From RH2-MAG17b sp035945515 (lineage in GTDB: Bacteria > Acidobacteriota > Terriglobia > UBA7540), in NCBI GenBank assembly GCA_035945515.1, contig DASZAE010000131.1:1-30385 (forward strand): DNA of 30,385 nt, given 5' to 3'. Under the pieces are notes generated by a model. The model did not search any database, was not told where the DNA came from, and saw only the letters and a program-made list of their open reading frames with translations. The position numbers were made by a program, and so were the translations under genes. Below are positions 1 to 5,468 of this stretch, in pieces (position 1 is the first letter of the stretch; each line of letters starts with the position of its first letter).

Positions 1-78
1 ATGACCTTCGCCCAGCACCTCGCGCACGCTCGGCGGCAACAATTCCATCTGATCTGGAGTATAGGGAAGAAATTTCAT
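1..78 (-). CDS. Transposase, IS1182-like, N-terminal fragment (runs off the window)
   Basis: Reading leftward from an ATG at 78-76, the frame encodes MKFLPYTPDQMELLPPSVRE and then VLGEGH before the window ends. The pattern of an aromatic-Pro-Tyr start, a Gln, then LLPP followed by a basic-acidic stretch ending in a His is the usual N-terminus of IS1182-family DDE transposases; that is family knowledge, and only 26 residues are visible. A strong ribosome-binding site (AGGAGG) lies 7 bases upstream of the ATG. The ATG shares one base with the stop codon of the truncated ParB frame (TGATG). The catalytic residues lie outside the window, so activity cannot be judged. It could belong to a related IS4/IS5-group family. 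Confidence 0.6.
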   Translation of the reverse strand, partial: MKFLPYTPDQMELLPPSVREVLGEGH

Positions 79-137
79 CAGCGGCCTCCTGACCGCATTA
101 TCAACCATGTGTCAAGCGGGGTTCTCACACAGACTCT
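1..137 (-). mobile_element. Left-edge insertion sequence end (IS1182-like)
   Basis: The ParB frame is recognisable up to the CPKRTG motif (about 140-155) and then becomes unrelated sequence for about 20 codons, directly upstream of a transposase start. The simplest reading is that the IS terminus is near 130-140, beginning on the minus strand around CAGAGTCTGTGTGAGAAC. The other end and any target-site duplication are outside the window, so the boundary is approximate. Confidence 0.45.
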
Positions 138-890
138 GAAGCCCGTCCGCTTGGGGCAGGCCGTGCAAGCTCCCGCTTCCGGCAAAAGCGCCGCGTCATC
201 CTTCTTGAACGGAGCGCCTTGAAGCGAGAGATACACATTTTCCTCTACCCAGGTTTGCAGCCGGGCAGCCGAAGGAAACTCGAAGACCCCCTTCTTGCCG
301 GCTTGGTTGAGTTGGCTCAAAACCTCTCCCTGATCGCGGGGTTCGAGCCTTGCCAGAATCAAGGCGTGCGCCACGGTCATGTGGCCGTCCATGAAAAGCT
401 GCTTCAGTTTGGGATCGAGCTTGAGCAACTGAAGGCGGCGGTATATGTACCCGACAGACTTATTAACTCGTTCAGCCAACACCTCGGGCGTGTATTTGGG
501 ATTCATCGCCAAAAGCCGGGCATAACCCGCTGCTTCGTCCAGTTCATGCACGTCCTCACGCATGAGGTTCTCAATGACGGCGAATTCGAGCGACTCGGCG
601 TCACTGAGATTCACAATGCGGGCGGGGATGGTCTGCCGTTGAGCGGTCTTTGAAGCTCTCCACCGGCGCTCGCCGCAGACGATCTCGTACTTGCCTTCTG
701 CAACCGGACGGACAAGAATCGGCTGCAAGACGCCGTGGGTTTTAATGTTCTCCGCCAGTTCAGCCAGCGCGGAACTATCCATGCTACCGCGCGGGTTGAG
801 GGCGGAAGGGGTGATGCTTTCGAGACTGATTTCCCGAATCAGTGGGTTCTCAGTCCCTTCTTTCTTTTGTGGTGCGGTTGTGGTGCTCAT
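78..890 (-). CDS. ParB-like partition / nucleoid-occlusion family protein, C-terminus cut by an IS
   Basis: This 270-residue protein has the ParB N-terminal nuclease-like fold: a LESITPSALNPRG start, then QPILVRPV, the GERRWRA motif and an ENLMREDVHELDEAAGYA segment. A central helix-turn-helix region follows (LAERVNKSVGYIYRRLQLL). I placed the start at the ATG at 890 because AGGAG sits about 8 bases upstream and the ParB homology begins there. Family members of plasmid type continue past a Cys-rich CTACPKRTG motif. Here that motif is followed by unrelated residues and a stop where the neighbouring IS begins, so the dimerisation and cofactor-binding C-terminus is probably lost. It is the last gene of the ssb-ardC-zinc ribbon block. 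It may normally regulate or segregate the element; in this state it may be non-functional. Confidence 0.8.
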   Translation of the reverse strand: MSTTTAPQKKEGTENPLIREISLESITPSALNPRGSMDSSALAELAENIKTHGVLQPILVRPVAEGKYEIVCGERRWRASKTAQRQTIPARIVNLSDAESLEFAVIENLMREDVHELDEAAGYARLLAMNPKYTPEVLAERVNKSVGYIYRRLQLLKLDPKLKQLFMDGHMTVAHALILARLEPRDQGEVLSQLNQAGKKGVFEFPSAARLQTWVEENVYLSLQGAPFKKDDAALLPEAGACTACPKRTGFRVCVRTPLDTWLIMRSGGR

Positions 891-913
891 AACGTTCTCC
901 TTTTCATTGGGAT

Positions 914-1426
914 TTAATATTCCTCGGGCAAAAGCAGGGTGGTGACGGAGCGGTCGGCCTCGGTGATAACCCAAAGCGCCTCGCCCGCCGTGGTGCGGTA
1001 GCTGCTCAAGAGCCTGAATCCGTGCGTCAGGCTGTATTCGTTCTCAGCGATATCGTGGCTGTCGAGCTCTCCCCAATCGCCGGCCACGTGCCGCTGCAAG
1101 AATTCAGCGGGCGATTGATTCGCTCGTTCAAGCGTGCGGAGAGCACCCGGCGTGGCAACGATCTGGCCTGCTGAAAAGAGCGGTTGGCCTGCGTCGCGGC
1201 CCACGTTTGATGGCTGATTATCTGGAAAGCTATCGGCTGCGCATGCCTCAGTGATGCCAGAGCGCCAGAGCAAGCCGCGTGCCTTGCGTATCGCGTAAGC
1301 CTCGGGACAGGTCTGATCGAAGTTGCAGGCCGGGCAAACCGGCCAATCGCGGACAACGCTCACCGTTTGGCCGCAAATCAGACACTGCTGAGGGCTTTCC
1401 CTGTCGATGCGCTCTCCGATGGTCAT
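914..1426 (-). CDS. Zinc-ribbon plasmid-type hypothetical protein
   Basis: The protein is 170 residues long. The N-terminus has two CxxC pairs (CLICG and CPAC, separated by about 15 residues), which suggests a zinc ribbon. The C-terminus carries a block containing GDWGELD, ENEYSLTHGFRLLSSY and WVITEADRSVTTLLLPEEY. I recognise this block as recurring in plasmid and integrative-element hypotheticals located near antirestriction genes, but I know of no assigned function. I used the ATG at 1426 because an AGGAGG site lies about 9 bases upstream. The start is only 2 bases past the ardC stop, so the two are probably co-translated. DNA or RNA binding is possible from the zinc ribbon but unproven. 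Confidence 0.7.
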   Translation of the reverse strand: MTIGERIDRESPQQCLICGQTVSVVRDWPVCPACNFDQTCPEAYAIRKARGLLWRSGITEACAADSFPDNQPSNVGRDAGQPLFSAGQIVATPGALRTLERANQSPAEFLQRHVAGDWGELDSHDIAENEYSLTHGFRLLSSYRTTAGEALWVITEADRSVTTLLLPEEY

Positions 1427-1428
1427 GG

Positions 1429-2349
1429 TTAATTCCCCTCCTGGTTGCGGGTGGCATCGCCGCAACCGCCCTTCAGAATCCGGTCGGCGGCGTGAAAGAT
1501 GCGCTGGGCAGAGCGTTCGCTGATCGCCTCGCCCTTTGCCCAAGACTGGATGTAACCCCTGCTGAATTCAGCACCGGGCAATCCGAGCGATTCGCAGCAA
1601 AGCAACGCCACGGCCTCGGCTTCGACTTCCGCAATGCTGCGCGGCGTCTGGTCGGTATCGGCCATATCGCCCTCCGCGCAATGCAGGATCGAATGGGCGC
1701 ATTCGTGGAAGAGGGTTTTGAAGGGAAGGGCTGCAAGCGGATTGATGGCGATCTTGCCGCCGCGCCGGGCGTAACCCTGGGTGTTGCCGTCGAGGTTCTC
1801 GAACGGGATGCGCTCGATATTCAGGGCCGCAAGCGCCTTCTGCTCGTTCCATTCGGGAATCGCGGGCGGTTGATACTCAGCGCCTTCGGTTTGCGAAAGC
1901 ACGAACCAGTGATTTTTGTAAGTGAAGTGCGTATAGGTGAACTGCTCATCGTGCTCACTGCCGTCGTCTTTCTTGACGGTCCGGGTGCGCGTGCAAGACA
2001 GCGGCATACAGAGTGTCAGCGCGTGTTCGCCTTTCTTCACTCGCCTTCCCAGTTGCTTCCACTTCATGAATGAGGCAAGCGGGCCGGGTTGAATCCCGCG
2101 CTCAACACACTGGAATAGCGCCAGCAATTGATTTCCAAGCGAGTAATTCCAAAATCGGGAATAAGCCCGATGGATGTAGCCGGGCTTTGACACGGCTTCA
2201 TCAAGCAATGCCGCCCATGAGACGGTAGGTTTTCCTCTCTCAGCGCTATCGCGCGCGCCGACTGTGGGAGCCTCGGTAGAGGCTTGGCCTGCGGGGACCG
2301 TGCCTGACGTTTCGCTTGCCGTCTGCCGGATTGTGATTTCCTCGGTCAC
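1429..2349 (-). CDS. ardC: ArdC-like antirestriction protein (ssDNA-binding domain plus zinc metallopeptidase)
   Basis: The protein has 306 residues when started at the GTG at 2349, which has AAGGAG 10 bases upstream; an upstream ATG would add 53 residues read from repeat sequence. The N-terminal half has the ArdC/DUF1738 signature (YSFWNYSLGNQLLAL-like, here YSRFWNYSLGNQLLAL), followed by GIQPGPLASFMKWKQLGRRV and KKGEHALTL. The C-terminal half contains the zinc-peptidase motif HECAH near residue 213, with a downstream EAEAVA segment about 25-30 residues later that supplies the third ligand. ArdC proteins protect incoming conjugative DNA from host restriction. The gene sits between ssb and a zinc-ribbon gene, a typical leading-region context. 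Its leader carries repeats shared with the ssb leader. Confidence 0.85.
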   Translation of the reverse strand: MTEEITIRQTASETSGTVPAGQASTEAPTVGARDSAERGKPTVSWAALLDEAVSKPGYIHRAYSRFWNYSLGNQLLALFQCVERGIQPGPLASFMKWKQLGRRVKKGEHALTLCMPLSCTRTRTVKKDDGSEHDEQFTYTHFTYKNHWFVLSQTEGAEYQPPAIPEWNEQKALAALNIERIPFENLDGNTQGYARRGGKIAINPLAALPFKTLFHECAHSILHCAEGDMADTDQTPRSIAEVEAEAVALLCCESLGLPGAEFSRGYIQSWAKGEAISERSAQRIFHAADRILKGGCGDATRNQEGN

Positions 2350-2364
2350 GATGTTTTCTCCTTT

Positions 2365-2450
2365 TCTGCCCTGCTTCTCGCGGGGCGCCCAAGGGCGAGT
2401 GGGGCCTGCTCGCAAGTGCCAAGGGCTGCTTTTTCGGAGGAGCCGGAAAA
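2365..2450 (-). repeat. Leader repeat of ardC (shared with the ssb leader)
   Basis: The stretch just upstream of the ardC ribosome-binding site shares an ordered series of words with the ssb leader at 3205-3283: CGCGGGGC, a CTGCTC word, CCAAGG, then a hairpin with an arm of TTTTC/GAAAA (2431-2450) and a loop containing GGAGG on the plus strand. In the mRNA sense (minus strand) the loop reads CTCC-rich. Confidence 0.5.
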
Positions 2451-2464
2451 TCACGCCTTTGGAT

Positions 2465-2600
2465 TTTCGGGAGGAGCCGAAACCCGGAGGGTGTCGCCGA
2501 GGCGACAAAGCAGAAGCCCGCCGCGCCGCCAGCGCGCAGGCGTCTTTCCCATCTCGCCGTGCCCGCGAGAACAGGCCGTCAGAAAAGGAAGGCGGCCGAG
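2465..2600. repeat. Dispersed repeat family A, copy 1
   Basis: This unit starts with a perfect hairpin (TTTCGG, loop GAGGAG, CCGAAA at 2465-2482), followed by AACCCGGAGGG (2481-2491). It ends with a conserved block at 2545-2575 containing CCATCTCGCCGTGCCCGCG. The 31-base end block matches the copy at 16578-16608 with one difference. It lies in the non-coding leader of ardC. Confidence 0.7.
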
Positions 2601-2749
2601 GTAATCAACGCAGTCGGAAGCGATCACGGGCGCGCCGTAGTTCCTGGGGCTAAGCTGTGCCTCGGTGGTGTGGTGAGCACAAGTGAGAAAGTCGCGCGGG
2701 TTTGCTCGGCACCGGCTAGAAGTTCACAGTCGGTGCGAGAGCGAAAGGA

Positions 2750-2773
2750 GGGCCTCGCCCGGAGGCGAGGCCC
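2750..2773 (-). terminator. Strong hairpin after ssb, probable terminator
   Basis: The arms GGGCCTCGCC (2750-2759) and GGCGAGGCCC (2764-2773) form a perfect 10-bp GC-rich stem with a 4-base loop. It starts 11 bases past the ssb stop codon. On the minus strand it is followed by TCCTTTC rather than a long T run, so termination may be partial or factor-assisted. Partial read-through would allow ardC to be expressed from the ssb promoter. Confidence 0.5.
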
Positions 2774-2784
2774 GATGGCGGGAA

Positions 2785-3189
2785 TCAGTAAGGAATGGGA
2801 TCGTCGGCGGGAATGTCGGTGGAAGGATTGGCTTCAACGGCGCGGTCCAGCTTGGCAATCCGAATCGCGCGAACTTCCCACCCGGTGAACTTCACCGTGG
2901 CGCTGCTCTTCTTGCTCTTGCCGGTGACCGGCTTTTCGACTTCGCGCGAACGCAAGTAACCGGTGACGTGAACGTGCGCGCCTTTCTTCAGGCTGGCCGC
3001 GAACTCAGCGACCGCGCCGAAGCAGGTGACGCGATGCCAGTCGGTATGGGATTGCCACTCGCCCTGAGCGTCTTTCCAAGACCGCTTGGTGGCGAGGGAA
3101 AGGGTGGTGAAAGGGACGCCGTCTTTGGTTGTCCGATTCTCGGCATCAGCTCCGAGAAAGCCCATGATGTCTACGGTGTTCTGGTACAT
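2785..3189 (-). CDS. ssb: Single-stranded DNA-binding protein
   Basis: The protein is 134 residues and has a single OB fold. Visible features are MYQNTVDIMGFLGADAE at the N-terminus (the usual N-K-V-x-L-x-G-x-L-x-x-D-P-E pattern, diverged), TDWHRVTCFGAVAEFA in the middle, and KGAHVHVTGYLRSRE. The acidic tail ends DDPIPY, close to the bacterial DDDIPF tail that binds partner proteins, but with a terminal Tyr. GGAGG lies about 6 bases upstream of the ATG at 3189. The short linker and the location beside ardC suggest the plasmid-borne SSB type that coats transferred single-stranded DNA, not the chromosomal housekeeping copy. Confidence 0.92.
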   Translation of the reverse strand: MYQNTVDIMGFLGADAENRTTKDGVPFTTLSLATKRSWKDAQGEWQSHTDWHRVTCFGAVAEFAASLKKGAHVHVTGYLRSREVEKPVTGKSKKSSATVKFTGWEVRAIRIAKLDRAVEANPSTDIPADDPIPY

Positions 3190-3204
3190 TTTGAATCCTC
3201 CGTT

Positions 3205-3283
3205 TTCTGCTCCCGCTTCGCGCGGGGCACCCTGAAAGCGAGGGGTCCTGCTCCCAAGGCGGCTTTTGCGGAGGTGCCAAAAG
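3205..3283 (-). repeat. Leader repeat of ssb (shared with the ardC leader)
   Basis: This is a counterpart of 2365-2450: CGCGGGGCAC, CCTGCTC, CCAAGGC, then a hairpin with arms CTTTTG (3263-3268) and CAAAAG (3278-3283) around a GGAGG-containing loop. It is placed the same distance upstream of the ssb start as the ardC copy is upstream of ardC. Confidence 0.5.
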
Positions 3284-3345
3284 AATCCGGCTTAGCGGCT
3301 GAAGCATCGCTTGACCGTTTTTGAATTATCGGTTGGCCGCTGGAT

Positions 3346-3468
3346 TGTTTTGGAGGAGCCGCAACCCGGAGGGTCCCGCAAGGCAGGAAAGCCGAGCGTG
3401 CGTCCGCTGGGCGCAGATTAAGACCCCGAGCCGTGCCCGCGAGAATAAGGGACAGGGCGGAGGAGCGT
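3346..3468. repeat. Dispersed repeat family A, copy 2
   Basis: GGAGGAGCCGCAACCCGGAG at 3352-3371 is nearly identical to copy 1. The end block 3433-3468 (from GTGCCCGCGAG through GGAGGAGCGT) matches the partial copy at 22889-22924 in 35 of 36 bases. It is non-coding. Confidence 0.65.
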
Positions 3469-3863
3469 ACCAGAATGTCGGTAATGGGCTAAATGAGAGA
3501 TGAAGAAAAACGGACGTTTACCGGGACGGCCTCAAGACATGCTTCTTAGCGCAGCCAAGCGGTTCGATGCCCAGTGCGGGTGGTAATCCCGATGGCGACG
3601 CAGCCTGCGAGGGATCGACGAAAAGCGTGCTCGGAAGGCTCGCGAAGGCCGTCGCCGCCCGCGCGAGGTCGAAGAGTAGCCCGGTGCAATAACCGCCGCG
3701 GTGCTGGTTGGGAGGTCCGCACCACAGGTTTGCGTTATAGTCCGCGCCATGCGGACACCTCCGAGCGCAGATGCCCCTTCCGTCCTGCGCCCGTCAAATG
3801 CGTGCGGCCGGGCACGCGCCGAGCGAATTCCCGCCCAATGGACTCGGTAGCAGGCGTATGATA

Positions 3864-3892
3864 TTGTCTCATCATTAGAGCGAGCATAATTT
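3864..3892 (+). promoter_or_regulatory. Putative promoter of the GHKL-Z1-nuclease-AIPR operon
   Basis: TTGTCT (3864-3869) and TAATTT (3887-3892) are separated by 17 bases, a sigma70-like arrangement about 70 bases upstream of the operon's first start codon. An imperfect inverted repeat (ACCACCG...CGGTTGGT, about 3897-3917) follows and could be an operator. The assignment is by eye only. Confidence 0.3.
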
Positions 3893-3959
3893 TACCTACC
3901 ACCGTCTGGCGGTTGGTGTCTTGATTCCTGGGCAGGTTGTCGGCGGGGGATGCGCAGGC

Positions 3960-5468
3960 ATGATATCTTCAGACTTTGAAATTCTGCTCCCACCAAAGGC
4001 CGCGGTTCTACTGGAATCGATGCGGGCCATCGGTTACTCGTTTGAAACTGCACTCGCAGATATCATTGACAATTCAATATCGGCGGAAGCGACCAACGTT
4101 CAGGTTGGTTTCTCGCCATACGACGTTCCTTACGTTGCTGTGATCGACAACGGAACGGGAATGTCCGCCGAGCAACTTGTTTGCGCAATGCGGCATGGAA
4201 GTCAGGACCCCAAAATCAAACGATCAGGGAAGGACCTCGGCCGGTTCGGCTTGGGTCTGAAAACAGCTTCGTTGTCTCAGTGCCGATGCCTGACCGTCGC
4301 GTCAATTCAGCGGGGAAGTTTGAATGCACGGCGGTGGGATCTTGACCTCGTTGAACAGCGAGGAGACTGGATTCTCACCGGCCTGAGAAGCCAAGAACTT
4401 TCTACTCTCCCATGTCTTGATGTTCTGAAATCACAACAACACGGGACCTTGGTCGTATGGCAACGGTTTGATCGTCTGGCCGCTGGTGAATCGTCCATCG
4501 AAGTCGCCCTTGGGGAGCGGATTGACAGAGCGCGCGAGCATTTAGCCCTTGTATTCCATCGGTTACTGAGTTCCGAAAAGGGCGTCTGTGCTCTCACCAT
4601 CTGTATTAACAACAATCCTGTTGATCCGCTTGACCCTTTTTTGATTTCCCATAGGGCTACGCAAGCTTTGCCGGAGGAGAGACTCGAGATTGAGGGTCAG
4701 CTCGTGCGGGTCGCGCCGTACATCCTTCCTCATATTTCGAAATTGAGCCCGGAACAACTCCGGATCGCCGGAGGAGAAGACGGTCTTCGCCGTAAACAGG
4801 GTTTCTACATCTATCGCAATCGGCGGCTTATAAGCTGGGGGTCGTGGTTTCGCCTGATCCGACCGCAAGAAATGACGAAATTGGCCAGGGTACTTGTAGA
4901 CATCCCAAACAGTCTTGATCATCTGTGGACTTTAGACATTAAAAAATCCACTGCCTTCCCTCCCGAAGCCATCCGCACAGGGCTGAGACTTATCGTCGAG
5001 CGGATTGCGGAAACGAGCCGACGAGTCTACACATTTCGCGGGCGACGTGCGAACGATGACGAGATGGTGCACTGCTGGGATCGGAAACTTGTGAGGGGAG
5101 GGGTCTCCTATTTCGTTAACAGGGAACATCCAGTGGTGTCCGCGCTGGGTTCGGTTATTCCCGAGGAGCACGTTCCCCTCTTTGAACGACTGCTTCAAAC
5201 AATTGAGGGTACGTTTCCCTTCGACTCTCTTTATGCGGACATGGCGTCTGAACGACGCCCGGAAACTGTCCCGGATAATGAGAGTGTGAACGAGTACCTC
5301 TATGAACTGGGTGCAAGAATTCTGGACGCGCTAGGCACAAACGAAGAAGCCGCATCGCGGTTCGTCCGAAATCTGGCATCAATCGAACCTTTCTGCAGAT
5401 ATCCTGCGGAGGTGACCAAGATAGCGGAGAAACTTCAGCATGTCCATCGAGAACGTACGACACATTGA
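3960..5468 (+). CDS. MutL/MORC-like GHKL ATPase of an Mza-type defence system
   Basis: The protein is 502 residues from the ATG at 3960, chosen because a purine-rich site (CGGGGGA) precedes it and the conserved fold starts at once. The GHKL ATPase signatures are in order: N-box ALADIIDNSISAEATNV (Glu/Asp-Asn ATP/Mg site), the DNGTGM lid motif, then GRFGLGLKTASLSQC (the G2 loop). This pattern is the MutL/MORC subgroup rather than histidine kinases. A DIKKSTAFPP segment in the second half fits the transducer-like domain. Family knowledge links such ATPases to restriction-like systems, where they form ATP-driven clamps on DNA. Its 3' end overlaps the Z1 gene by 29 bases, so translation is coupled. 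It is the first of four linked genes. Confidence 0.85.
   Translation: MISSDFEILLPPKAAVLLESMRAIGYSFETALADIIDNSISAEATNVQVGFSPYDVPYVAVIDNGTGMSAEQLVCAMRHGSQDPKIKRSGKDLGRFGLGLKTASLSQCRCLTVASIQRGSLNARRWDLDLVEQRGDWILTGLRSQELSTLPCLDVLKSQQHGTLVVWQRFDRLAAGESSIEVALGERIDRAREHLALVFHRLLSSEKGVCALTICINNNPVDPLDPFLISHRATQALPEERLEIEGQLVRVAPYILPHISKLSPEQLRIAGGEDGLRRKQGFYIYRNRRLISWGSWFRLIRPQEMTKLARVLVDIPNSLDHLWTLDIKKSTAFPPEAIRTGLRLIVERIAETSRRVYTFRGRRANDDEMVHCWDRKLVRGGVSYFVNREHPVVSALGSVIPEEHVPLFERLLQTIEGTFPFDSLYADMASERRPETVPDNESVNEYLYELGARILDALGTNEEAASRFVRNLASIEPFCRYPAEVTKIAEKLQHVHRERTTH

Larger units (their letters stand above)
3190..3959. other. Intergenic region between ssb and the defence operon
   Basis: About 770 bases without a convincing gene. 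The left part (3205-3283) is the ssb leader repeat, followed by dispersed repeat A copy 2 (3346-3468). The stretch 3530-3780 stays open on the minus strand in a frame containing DYNANLWCGPP and GYCTGLLFDLARAATAF but has no proper start, and I do not recognise it; it may be gene debris. The right end holds a plausible promoter for the plus-strand operon. Confidence 0.5.

Noticed and set aside
1279..2073. 264-residue plus-strand frame
   Set aside because: It lies opposite the ArdC-like and zinc-ribbon genes, which have clear motifs and ribosome-binding sites.
3532..3750. 72-residue minus-strand frame starting MARTITQTCG
   Set aside because: No ribosome-binding site, no recognisable motif and Arg/Ser-rich composition typical of a chance frame in GC-rich DNA.
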